From contig NW_022985067.1 in assembly GCF_010015585.1 (NCBI RefSeq), positions 1,996,940-2,060,939 on the forward strand: 64,000 nucleotides of DNA. Reading direction: 5' to 3'. The DNA comes from Eremomyces bilateralis CBS 781.70. Its lineage: Eukaryota; Ascomycota; Dothideomycetes; Eremomycetales; Eremomycetaceae. This document shows positions 33,536-44,624 of the stretch, one piece after another. A program made the position numbers and the translations under genes. Within the stretch, counting starts at the first letter, position 1, and every line of letters starts with the position of its first letter. Under the pieces are notes generated by a model. It searched no databases. It had not been told where the DNA came from and saw only the letters and a program-made list of their open reading frames with translations.

Positions 33536-36500
33536 TCACGAGAAGTCAACCTTCCATCCCTTGGTAATATAAAGACCAGGGTCCTTCACCACAGCCCAGG
33601 CAGCCTTGCCACCCTGCCCAGAGTGGAATTGGAGCTCGCTGCGTTGTCGGCTGCCGCTCTCCTTCTCTCCCTCTTCGGAGATAATCACCGATTCCTTGTT
33701 TTTCCAATCGCTGGGGGCACCAACGACCACAATGCGTTCAACACGCACATGAGACATGGATTTCAAGTACGATGCAGTCTTCGAACCCCGATCCGAAATG
33801 TCCTCCGAGGTGAGTAACCCTGTCGATGCCTCGTACCTGAACGTTCTGTGGATATGGGCGCCTTGTTGGTAGTCAAACGTCTCTCCGTCATCCAGGTAGA
33901 GCGACCCTTCAGCATCTCCCGATTTTCCGAGCACAACAACCAGAGTAATGGGATCGAACTTCATCAAGCCGCTGCTGCGCCTCGGTCGATCGCGTCGAGG
34001 GATGATGTGTCCTCCTTGCATCAACAGTGGGATCTTCTCCAACGGCGCCGGGACCGTCTTATAGCCTTTTCCTGAATAGATGGCATAGTCAAAATAGTCG
34101 TAGTATGTTTCATCATCGCCAAGGTATATGTCCACGCTCTCCGCTCCTTCCGTGACGACCGGCTTGGCCAGCAGTCCGGTACTGCCGAGATACAGCTGGT
34201 CATCAATGGCAAATCCGTTTTCGTCGCTAGGATGCACGAAGAAGTTGGGGCGGACAATGGGAGTCCCCGCGACGCTGGCTTCGCGAAAAGCGGTATACCA
34301 TGCCGGCAACAATGAATAACGTAACCGCAGCGCCTGCGCCATGATCTCGGTGTACGGAGAACCGGCGACATATGGTTCACGACGGCGGGTATCAATGTGG
34401 GCATGGGCTATGACACGGTTAGCCTCCTATGTGAACCGTGGTGATTTTGCATACCTCTGAAAAATGGATAAAAGGCACCGGCCTGATACCATCGAGTCAA
34501 TAGCTCCTTGCTCGGATTACCGAAAAAGCCACCCACATCTGCGCCAGCAAAAGGATATCCCGAGATTCCGTTGTTTAGGGTCATCGGGATTGACGCAGCA
34601 AGGTGACCCCAATGTGCCTGGTTGTCTCCAGTCCACATGGGTCCAACTCGTTGAGATCCAGCGGAGAAAGCGCGAGTCAAGACGAACGGACGTCGAACTT
34701 CGCCTTTCTTCCGCTCCAGAAGTGCCTCGTAGGTAGCATTGTGGAACGTTAAGCCGTTGATGTTGTGGACATCACGATGCTCCCAATTGCCGTGATGCAG
34801 ATTGTCCTTCGGCATCGTCGTTTCCGGGCCGTTAAAGACCGATGGTTCGTTCATGTCGTTCCAGATGAACGTGTTTGGAGACGATCCTACGAACTTGTCG
34901 TACTTGAAGAGTCCCTTCCACCATGAAATCGCGGCCGGGTTGAAGCAGTCGACCCAATGTGACGAGCCTGGCCAGCACCACCCCTCATAGATATTGCCAT
35001 CCTTATTGTTCACCGCCAGCTGTTTCTTCTTGAGATCATCGACCACCGGGTAACTGTCCACATTCTTGATGTGCGGGTCGATAATCGCCACCAGCTTTCG
35101 ATCGTGCTTGTCGAGGTGGGATGTCATTTTCTGCGGGTTCGGGAACGTCATCGGATCGAAGGTGAAATACTTCTTCTCATGAGTATACTCAATGTCCAAC
35201 CAAAGGACGTCGAACGGGATATTGTGCTTGTCGAACTTTCGAGCCACATCCATCACATCCTCATCGCTCACGTAATTCCACCGGCATTGGTGATATCCGA
35301 TGGCGAACGATTGCGGAAGTTGAGAGTAGCCCGTCAATTCGGAATAGGCCTGCACCACCTTCTGTGGGCTGGGTCCAAGGAACACAAATACATCGAGGAG
35401 GCCGCTTTCGGAGAACCAATGCGTCTGGGTGGTGGTGGTGGATTTGACTCCGAGTGCAAGTGGGTTGACGGCCGGGCGAGACTTGACGATATCGACCCAC
35501 GTCTCGGCGGCATTGAGCCAGAAGACCCCAACGGTCGAGTCTTTCCGATGTGCTTGCATGAACGGGATCGCTCCATAGAGCGTCATAGGGCTGTCCAGCT
35601 CGTATTCGAAGACGTCGGAATTGTACATGCGGTACGGTTCTTTGTAGTTGCCATCCCCTCCTCGAGTCTGTTTTAGGGACATGGAGCTAGCATGTTCGGG
35701 GATGCCGTAGACATGTTCATATCCGCTGAACGTGATGTCAAGTCCAACGCTTTCCGGGCCTCTGGGTTTAGAATCGGTGTTCCCGCCAAAGGATTCATCC
35801 CACCACGTACTCTCATCCTCGGGCGGGACCGCAGGGTCGGCCTCAGCCGCCGAGCTCTCCCCTTCTGGAGGAGCCTCTTGTTTGGTTCGCCAGTGTTCGA
35901 CGTTCATCAACCCGCGGCTATTGAACAAGATATGTGATGTCCCATCTCGACGGAAGTCCAACGAGAAGGGGGCGTGGGTGATGATGGCCTCGAATTTCCC
36001 TTCGGGGCCAAAATGGACTTTCGTTGCGCCGTGCTGAATATCGCTACTCAAAGCCGCTCCTTTATTCGGGGTCAACCCGCCAGTGATGGTCCATCTCTCC
36101 GCTTCATTATACCTCTCCTTCCTCGCCTTGCTACCATGTCGTAGCACAATGTCTCCTTTCTGGCGTTTCTCTTCATCAATAGTAACGCGAGCAGTTCCGG
36201 ACTCGAGGAATGTGACCGTGAGTGGAAGTCGGACCGAGTCTCCTGTTCTCGAGATGGTCTTGACCACGGTACCCGTCAATTGGCCATTCGAGAGGGAGAT
36301 GGTGGCCGGATCTAGGTTGTATGGCGAATCCCAATTCGAGGACGCTTCGGCGGTGTCCGCATATGCTCGATTACGTTTGCAAAAGCCGGATTGATCGCAA
36401 GTTTTGAAGTTCTCGTGCTTCACCGTTACTGTGTCCTGTCAGCAATGATGACAGCCCATAAGGACCGAAGCACCTACAGACGGGAGTAAAGCAATAGAAA

Positions 36501-36562
36501 AGAAGGACAATAAAAGGAACGAAACTCGCCCAACCGCGAGTGAAAGGCGACAATGAATTCAT
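33536..36562 (-). CDS. rot2: Glucosidase II catalytic alpha subunit (GH31)
   Basis: This ER-luminal enzyme trims the two inner alpha-1,3-glucoses from N-glycans, controlling calnexin cycling. Exons 36562-36478, 36428-34455 and 34407-33536 give 976 residues, close to other Aspergillus sequences. The first exon encodes the signal/anchor FVPFIVLLFYCFTPV, and the mature N-terminus VKHENFKTCDQSGFCKRNR is typical. The (beta/alpha)8 core has LWLDIEYTHEKKYFTFD and the GH31 nucleophile motif WNDMNEPSVF. The acid/base region is VGPMWTGDNQAHWGHL, and GISGYPFAGADVGGFFG and FFRAHAHIDTRRREPYV follow, the last created by the second splice. C-terminal beta domains follow. There is no HDEL-type signal; retention usually depends on the beta subunit. 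Confidence 0.96.
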
Positions 36563-37167
36563 CGCTACATGTGGGTGTATGCGGTCAACAATCCGACATA
36601 CTTAACTACAAGACACAAAACACTTTCAAGGTAGTTGTCAAGGAGTGAGACCAGGTGTCGGGGCTCAGGCGCGCTCCAAGCAAAGGGGGGTGTGAATGTA
36701 TCACTTTCGAGTTGATATATGGACATAGCTGAGCTTCCGCCTTCGGAGTTCAGACTTCAGGCAACACAAGTCTCAACGGAAGCCTTAACTACAATGTGCG
36801 GTAACTATTAGTAATTACTAATTAGTAGCTAATTGCCCACAGCTAAATACTGACTGAGCGGAGATAGCTTCCAAGTTCCATCGGTGCACTACTGTACAGT
36901 AAACAACTCACAGCTGTACTATATGTAACTATCAGGGTCTAGAGTTTAGCTTGACAGCGTGAGACGTGAGAGGTGAGACCACACCACCACCAAGTCCACA
37001 ACCCCACCAACGCATATTTCAATTCAACATTCGGCTCGCATTTTCTCCTCACATCTTGATAACCTGCTTCCTTGAACCACATTGCTATACTTGACTCCAG
37101 CACCGTTGGATTCTTCCCCTCTTCTACTCTAGCTTATTGAGATCGTGTCTTCTTGACCCAACTCACC
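36563..37167. promoter_or_regulatory. Divergent promoter of glucosidase II and nucleoside diphosphate kinase genes
   Basis: About 600 bases without a gene. They include an AT-rich repetitive patch of TAATTA/CTAATT words (36805-36835) and a pyrimidine-rich leader (about 37030-37167) before the kinase gene. Confidence 0.45.
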
Positions 37168-37914
37168 ATGTCGACCGAACAGACGTACGTTTCCCCCCGC
37201 ACATCCCCCGAAACAATGGCGGTGACGCTCACCCGTTGACAGATTCATTGCCATCAAGCCTGACGGCGTTCAGGTATGATTTGCATGCGAGCACCAATTG
37301 AGGACTGGACTCTAATATGAGACCTTCTAGCGCGGCCTCGTCGGTCCCATCATCTCTCGCTTCGAGAGCCGTGGGTACGTTGATTAAATCTCCTCTCCGC
37401 CTCACACTAATACATCTGGCAGATACAAGCTCGTTGCCATCAAGCTCATGACCGCTTCCAAGGAGCATCTGGAGAACCACTATTCCGACCTGGCTGGCAA
37501 GCCTTTCTTCCCCGGTCTCATCGCCTGTAAGCTCGACGAATCCCCTACGGAACACCGCTGTGCTACCCAGGAATTCCCTACTGATTGCAACTCGATACAG
37601 ACATGGGCAGCGGCCCCATCTGCGCCATGGTTTGGGAGGGACGTGAGGTTGTCAAGATGGGCCGCGCCATGTTGGGCGCAACCAACCCTCTGGCTTCCGC
37701 CCCTGGCACCATCCGTGGAGATTACTGCATCGTGAGTCTGGCTCCTTGATTCTAGGGTGACGCGTGCTAAGATATCCAGGATGTTGGACGCAATATCTGC
37801 CATGGTTCCGACAGTGTTGATGCTGCCAAGAAGGAAATTGCCCTCTGGTTCAAGCCGGAAGAGGTACAAAGCTGGAAGCCGGCACAGTTCGACTGGGTCT
37901 ACGAGAAGGCCTAA
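37168..37914 (+). CDS. ndk1: Nucleoside diphosphate kinase
   Basis: It transfers the terminal phosphate of ATP to nucleoside diphosphates through a phosphohistidine. Six exons (37168-37184, 37243-37273, 37331-37374, 37423-37526, 37601-37731, 37780-37914) give 153 residues, the standard length. Signatures are [58 protein letters not shown] and the active-site His117 in NICHGSD, then WVYEKA at the end. The first three coding exons are only 17, 31 and 44 nt long, so automated prediction may miss them. The homologue in A. nidulans (SwoH) is needed for polar growth. Confidence 0.96.
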
Positions 37915-38398
37915 ATTGTCACCACGAAAGGTCTGTCACCTTCCAGTTGCAACGACTATCAAGATTGGGGGGAACCGGTTTGACCATGGTTGGCCATTCC
38001 CAGTAACGAAGATACTAGACGATCAATTCAAAAGTCATATGCATATACATTCCATGATATTATCCTGTTAGATGATGTTTGCATACCCGAGTGTGAAGCA
38101 GTCTCCAAAGATTTCCCGCAGGATTTCTGCAGATTTCCTGCAGATTTCCTAACTGCTAAGTACCGGACTAAGTTAGTTAACTAGTTACCAGTATTCCAGA
38201 CTCCAGTAGGTTGTAGCTACCCCACTAAAGTTTTCAGTACATGGCGGTTGGCCACTGCTAGTACGACGTACCACAAAATCTCATCTTCCAATGTCCGAAA
38301 TAAGTATTTGATTACCTGTACTATTATGTTTTCCTACACTTGATTCCTTTGACTAAATAGCCCCAGGACTTGCACGCGGACGAGTGGACGGAGAAGAA
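37915..38398. other. Intergenic between ndk1 and the sulfite oxidase gene
   Basis: No gene is seen. A short imperfect repeat of TTTCCTGCAGA-like words lies at 38112-38150. Confidence 0.45.
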
Positions 38399-39664
38399 AT
38401 GAACGCAGTAAGTTCGCAAGGTCGAGCCTGTCTCGGTACTTTGATCACTGACAAACATCATAGCCACATGAGTATACAGGGCCAGAGCCGGTCAACTGGG
38501 AATCAAAGGCGGAAGAGCTTGTTCAGTCCTTCATCACAGAGGAGAAGAATGTTTTTAGGAGGTACAGGATATGTTTGGCGAAGTGCCCTGAGGATTCCAG
38601 CGAGCTGACCATGTCAGAAATCACGGGGAAATCCCTCAGCTGGGCGACGAACACATTGTTCGTATCGATGGGGCGGTCTCGAATCCAATAAACCTCACGA
38701 TCCATGAACTGGCCAATAAGTTCAAGCAAGCCACAATCACATCCGCTCTCCAATGTGCGGGGAATCGCCGTCATACTATGCGAACGGAGCTGCACGAGGT
38801 CCAAGGGATCGACTGGTTTGACGGCGCAGTCATGAACGGTGTTTGGACGGGACCACGAATCCGAGATGTACTACTCAAAGTAGGCCTTGATCAAAAGGCT
38901 CAAGAGGAGATGGGGTCGTGGCACGTCCAGTTTGCCTGTCTAGGGTTCGACTGCCAGGACGATTCATATTATGGATCGAGCATTTCGCTGGCAAGAGCTA
39001 TGGATTATGGAAAGGATGCTATTCTCGCACTTCAAGTAAGAATGTCCCCTCAAACCTCTCGGGCATCTCGTTGACTTCTCAGCTGAATGGCAAACCCTTG
39101 CTGGCGGATTTCGGTGGACCGGTTCGTGTCCTCATCCCTGGTGTGTGTGGAGCAAGATCCGTCAAATGGGTGAGCCAGATCACCGTGACGGATCAGTCAT
39201 CACCCAATTTCTATCAAACGTTCGACTACAAAGTACTTCCACCGGAAGCCACGGGTGAAAACGCCCATCTATTCTGGGATAAAGTGCCTCCGCTCATGGG
39301 ACTTCCCGTCAACTCAGCAATTGCCCTCCCGAGAAATGGATCCACCGTCCATCGGGACATAGATGGGCTTATTGAGGTCAAAGGATATGCGGTTCCAGGC
39401 GGGGATAACGGACCGATCACGAAGGTTGAAATCAGCGTTGACGACGGCAACTCATGGCAGGAGGCGCAAATCACTTGTCCAAGCCCGTCCAGGTGGTGTT
39501 GGAGCTTATGGCAAGCGAGAGTGTCTCCGAACCCCGGAAAAGTTACCATCCTAAGTCGGGCCCATGACCAACGGGATATGCAAGACGGCAATTCGGTGTG
39601 GAATTTAAGGGGCGTCGCGTACAGTGGATATGGTCAAGCGAAGGATATCCACATCGTGGAATGA
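38399..39664 (+). CDS. Sulfite-oxidase-type molybdopterin oxidoreductase
   Basis: Proposed exons 38399-38407 (only MNA), 38464-38561, 38618-39035 and 39083-39664 give 368 residues. The molybdopterin domain contains FRRNHGEIPQ, the molybdenum-ligand cysteine Cys82 in ALQCAGNRRH, WDGAVMNG-like sequence (FDGAVMNGVWTGPRIRDVL) and GPVRVLIPGVCGARSVKW. The C-terminal dimerisation domain has IEVKGYAVPGGDNGPITKVEISVDDG (partly shown). No cytochrome b5 domain is present, unlike animal sulfite oxidase, so this is the plant-like or bacterial-like layout using another electron acceptor. Sulfite detoxification is the likely role. The nine-base first exon is the weak point: other starts upstream of 38464 are possible. 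Confidence 0.88.
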
Positions 39665-40137
39665 TGGATAGAAGAACCTCTCCTCACTCGCCTTCATCTT
39701 GTTAACGCAAATGGGCGGTCGACAACATCTTCAATCAATAGACGTACGATACGTAAACCTAAATATCTCGATTAAACTTACAAGCTTAGGATCGTAGATA
39801 TTATGCACTGTGCTTTCGAAGGTTGGAGTCAGTCAGGTCAGTGGCAGATGGATGTAGCTGCCTTAGTGCCTTAGTGCCTTGAGCGTGCCCACTTGCCCTC
39901 CTGCAACCAACAATCACTATTTACACCATGTGAAAGCATCGCGAACCTCCATAATTACAGCTCTTCAATCGCCGAATATCCAAAATAGCAATTTGCTACT
40001 GCCATTGATTTGCAGAGAGTTGCTGAAATGAAGGCTCTCTGAAACCATGGAATTTTCAGCATCCTGTCTGATCTTTTTCTTTCACGCGCCTTGAACCACC
40101 GACCTTGTTGCATTGTCACGACTCGACAGCGCGCATC
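39665..40137. other. Intergenic
   Basis: No coding signal. A short duplication (CCTTAGTG twice) lies at 39862-39878. The right part is the promoter of the Cdc13/POT1-like gene. Confidence 0.45.
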
Positions 40138-43100
40138 ATGGCTGATACCACTTTACCTGTGCCGATCGCCACCTTATCCCCCCTGGAACATGTATCAGAC
40201 GAGGATCGAAGGGTATGCGCAATCGTCACGCTCGTTTGGCCATTCTCCTCCTCCCAGTCCAGTTTTGCCCTACTCCTCGCTGAACCCGATGTCCGCCTTC
40301 GGATGAGAAGAGGTCAGATAATGGCTCGTTTCCATGGTGAGATCGCGCGGAGAGTGGCTGAATGCCAGGTGGGGATTGGAGACGAGGTGTTCCTTCACCT
40401 TAAAGGGGCAACGTGGGTACGGAATCTGGAGGAGAGTATGACTCCCGGACGAAGTGTTGAATGGGCGCTTCAATACGACAATGCAGTGAGAATGAAGGTG
40501 AGTTTCGCACCCTCAAGCCACAAGCACAATATGTTGACTTCCACTTTCTAGGTCCTCCGGTCAGGCCAGGTCTCCGCGGACCTCGATATATCACGACCCA
40601 GTTCACCTCAGGAAGAACCTCGACGAGCTGCACCGGCATGTGACAATAACTCCCAACTTATTGAGAAGCAGCACGGGTCGCGAGTGGGTATTTTGTCACA
40701 AGATGCACCGGAGGAAGAGACGCTGTCATCCCCCGCATTCCATAAGCGGTATCGGTACTCTGCTGGATCACATGTTGATTCTGTATTCGACCCTTTTGTA
40801 TCGGCGGCACCCCATAACCCGGAACCACCGAAGAAGAAAAGGAAGAGCTGGATGGGCATACGAACTTGGAAAGTTTCTGACCGTAGTTCCTCTCCAGAAG
40901 ACGTGGAAAGGCTTTCAATGAATGAAGATGAAGACTTCGACGATGCTCAACTCTCTATCGCACGTCAAAACTTGCCAGATGCAACACCTTCTCCAAGGCA
41001 CTCACTGGCTGGGGATGACATATATCGATCAACCATTGAACATGGTACAACATATCGAAACAGCGGCTCCACTGTGCCTGCGTATAATACCGCAACTGCT
41101 CCGACTGACATGTTTTCAACCCCCACTCCTCACTTTGTCTCACGACCGGAACTGGAATTGGACAAGTCCACTAGCCACCACTTGGATTCCTCACAGGAGG
41201 TGGATACAAGCTCAGCGGTTCAAATGGCTAATGATTTAGACGACAATGAAGAACTGAGCAATGCCACTCGACTTGAAGATGCTGTTGAAGTTGTCAGTGT
41301 GCAAGGGGGGTCAACAGAGACTTCTGCCAGTGATGAAATATCCGAAGTCGATGGAGGGAGGAGAACGGAACTACGTGAAGATCAACACGGGGTCCACCAT
41401 CATGCATACCAAGGCAACTTCCAAGAGGACATCGTGGGAGACGATGAATTACACAGCGAGGAAAGCTTCTCAGGCTCAGAAGACACTGAGTTCTCCGAAT
41501 CGGAGCGTATGATGGAACCCCAACCTGGAGAGGACGAAGAGTCTCCCTACGAGACCGATGACGGCCAGCAGATCCATGACAATTCTAGCTCTGGGTACTA
41601 TGAAGAAGAAGAGGATGCGACACCTCAAGCCGACACCCACTTTCACGACGTTGTGGTCATTACTGACAGCGAGGAGGATACTGAAGAAGATGCGCAGCGC
41701 ACCGTCGGCGACGAAAGTGGATACCAACATATCCACCAGGACACTCGCGACCAGTTGAGTATCCTAGATGAAGACATTTCGAGGGAGAATATGAACCCAA
41801 TAGATGGGCAACAGCTTATGGTGTCAAACATCGAGCAATTTGGAATGTTTCATTCACAGTCGATAGTACCGGAACCAACGCATCTCGGAATTCCGTCCGA
41901 GCACATTGGTGATACTGACTATCCAGCGATACCGTACTTTATCGACCCTGTTTCCCGTCCATTCAGCGATACCCAGCCTAGAGATGCCCCTGAATACGAC
42001 GCTGAAGGTGTATCGCAATATGACGACGAACCGATGACAGCCACTGAGAGCTATGAGAGATCGTTCCCGTTTAGCTTGGACGGCTCAGCTTCTTCGTCTG
42101 TTCGGCGTTTTCCAGCGCCACCCCCTCCAAAAACCAGCCACGATGAGCATGATATAATGGATCAGCTGGTCGACGGTTCTGCAATTGATGAGACAAGTCA
42201 GGTGCAGATGACTCCTCTAGGATCTAGCGCTGCGCGCTTTGTTGGCGAAACAGATAGGGTCAGAGCGATCCACCATGAATCGACAGTGCATGAGGCCATG
42301 GGAGATATCCAAAGTTCTTCCAAGGAGCTGATATATGTCGAAGACGAAGAGCAAGATGGCCCGAAAGACGGTAAAGGGCCGAAAGGGGTCGCGGAGGAAG
42401 CGTTACATGCGCCATCCCAGGGCCTGGAACTGGATTCTCGTCTTTCGAATTGGGACCCAGCCCAGCCATTCAACATGACACCTGCGATCGAGCAAGATTT
42501 GCCACCCATGGACTACAAATGGGCACCGAAGACGCCAGATGCGAGTCAGCCGCTGCAATCCCAGCTTATCGAAACGTGGAGCGAACATTCTTTCCATGGG
42601 AACCAACTCCCGCTGACACCAATGCTCACCCAGGAGTCTACTGCCGTTCGAAATGAGGCACAACCTTTTCGTGCGGGTCAGGATTCCGAATTTCCACCTC
42701 AACAAGTTTACGAAGAGCATCGAAAGAAACAAGTTAATCACATGCCTGATGTTCTTAGCCCATGGTTTACTCCTAGGCATGCTGAAAATCTTGCAGAAGA
42801 GCGATTTGGGCCGCTAATGAATGATGGCCAAATCGTGGACGAACAACAGGGCGAACATCAAGGCGAACATCAGGGAGAACATCAGGACGAGCATCAGGAC
42901 GAGCATCAGGGCGAGCATCAGGGCAAGCATCAGGGCGAGCATCGGGACGAGCATCAGGACGAGCACCAGGACGATCATAAAGGGGAACACCAGGGCACAC
43001 ATCAGGGCGAGGATCGGAGCGAACATCGGGACGAAAACGCAGCTGATCTAAGTTCCAAGGTGTCGCACGCCACGCCCAGTTCCGTTCCATTTAATGAGAA

Positions 43101-43860
43101 TACGAATGGTCTGTTAGGGATTGCCGAAGACCAAGTTCCGACAGAGAGACATGACATACCCGCATTTCCGGGCGACACAATCGCTAAAAGGACTTGCAAG
43201 GGCCTCCGTACAAGGTTTTCCTACTATACTGCGTTGTCGGATCTGATATCCTACCTCAATATGCGTGCTCCGAGTCTTTGTTCCGCAATTAGCCTCGTAG
43301 TTCGCCCGCCTAGTCGACCCAAGCGTTCCAAATCAAGGCCACGGGACTTTTCGACGGTTCTCTCGATATCGTCCCCTGATATCTGGCCAGAAATGTGTCA
43401 GGTGCAGATATTCCGCCCTTGGCGCACTGCGTTACCGTTGGCTACCAAGGGTGACGTGATTCTACTCAGCGAGATGAGGGCTGTTATGCATAAAGGAAAG
43501 GTTGGCATGATGAGTGCGCAAAGCAGTGCGTGGTGCGTTTGGCGTTATGAGCCTCCGTCCACACAGAGGGATCACAGCCTTGATGCAGCCAACGGCGCGA
43601 ATGAACGCGTTCAAGCCACAGAGGATATGACAGGTCCACCGCTTGAGATCGGAGACGAAGAACGAGCCGCGGTCAATGAGGTTAGGGAATGGTTCTTGCA
43701 GGACCTGGAGGATCTTTTACAGGGGCGCTTCGAGGACCCTGATGAGAGCAGCGACGCCGAACCAAGCCAACATGCTGGCACTGTACGAGATCAAGTCACC
43801 GCGGAACCGCGTCATACCTCATTGTCGTCACCAGTGGTAGCGGCGAATGGTGCTGCATAG
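40138..43860 (+). CDS. Large telomere protein with POT1/Cdc13-type OB fold (Cdc13-like)
   Basis: Exons 40138-40497 and 40552-43860 give 1222 residues. Residues about 1-115 form a compact OB-like domain (SDEDRRVCAIVTLVWPFSSS, LLAEPDVRLRMRRGQIMARF, IGDEVFLHLKGATWVRN). A very long acidic, disordered middle follows, with EDEDFDDAQ, many SGSEDTEFSESE-like stretches and a nuclear-localisation-like PPKKKRKSW near 170. It is then interrupted by a 4-residue repeat array (about 886-949). Residues about 1003-1120 match the telomeric single-strand DNA-binding OB family (Telo_bind, POT1/Cdc13): FSYYTALSDLISYL, DIWPEMCQVQIFRPW, LATKGDVILLSEMRAVMHKG and SAWCVWR. Family knowledge suggests binding of the G-rich telomeric strand. 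Stn1, its expected partner, is encoded 13 kb away. Orthology to Cdc13 or Ctc1 is inference. Confidence 0.82.
42847..43035 (+). repeat. Coding minisatellite, 12-base unit (GEHQ/DEHQ repeats)
   Basis: About fifteen copies of a 12-base unit (consensus GGCGAGCATCAG) encode tandem Gly/Asp-Glu-His-Gln tetrapeptides within the Cdc13-like gene. Because the unit is a multiple of three, copy number can change without frameshift, and several other frames on both strands stay open through it. Copies are most alike in the middle and diverge at the ends. Confidence 0.95.
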
Positions 43861-44624
43861 CTTGTCCGTCGGCTCGACCTTATGTTCTCCACCACTTTCG
43901 AGATGTACCTAGATCCGACCAGAAACTCCAGGACGAAAATAGGATAGACCAACCTGAAAACCATTCCACCGTGATCATTCGGTTGAACACCATTTATTGT
44001 GTCGTCGTCGGGGACAAACTGAGGGGCCGGACGAGAGAGGAGCATCATGTGTACATTGCATGTGATCGCTTGGCAGTTTTGGACCATTGGCCTTGTTGCC
44101 TTCGAGTCTAGACCGGACGGGTGGGACGTGGACCGTCCGTCACTGCCGCAACTTCGCCTTAAAGTGTTCCACCTTATATCCTCAACGCTATACCTCTTTC
44201 AGAAATGTGGTGTGATATCTTCGCAAGTTGCCAATAATCCACAGCGCTTCCAAACACTCTGGACAGACTGCCATTCGGAACCCCACGACGGTGATCATCG
44301 ATCGGTTTGAAATGTGTTTGGGACATAAGGCTAGTAAAACGCAGAGATTGAATCCTCGTGTGCATTGCGCAATTCTCAAGCATTTCATTTTACATTATAG
44401 ACTAGTCAAACCAATCCACACCCATCGGACTCTCGCAAGTCCAACATCAATCCAAGCCAGGCCTGAACCTGCATTATTGATCCCTCCGTCCAAGTCCTTC
44501 CCTCCATAGCCCTCGACTGAGTCGACTCTAGTCTCTACACATCGTATCGCCGAAGTGGCGCCACATCCATCCGATCCTCACGCCTTCTTCTCCCAACTTC
44601 TGATCTCCTCACGCCACCTCCACT
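43861..44624. other. Intergenic, promoter of the bHLH gene
   Basis: No gene is supported. The right half (about 44400-44624) is C/T-rich leader sequence typical of fungal promoters. Confidence 0.45.

Noticed and set aside
34464-36394. Plus-strand frames opposite glucosidase II (for example 35071-35676)
   Set aside because: They lie entirely within GH31 coding sequence on the other strand and have no independent support.
38112-38150. TTTCCTGCAGA-like repeated words as a possible CRISPR or satellite
   Set aside because: There are only about three imperfect copies without regular spacers, and the organism is a fungus. It is a simple local duplication.
42773-43090. Antisense RPDA-repeat frame and other repeat-bearing frames across the minisatellite
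   Set aside because: A 12-base repeat without stops stays open in many frames. Only the plus frame continues into conserved OB-fold sequence.
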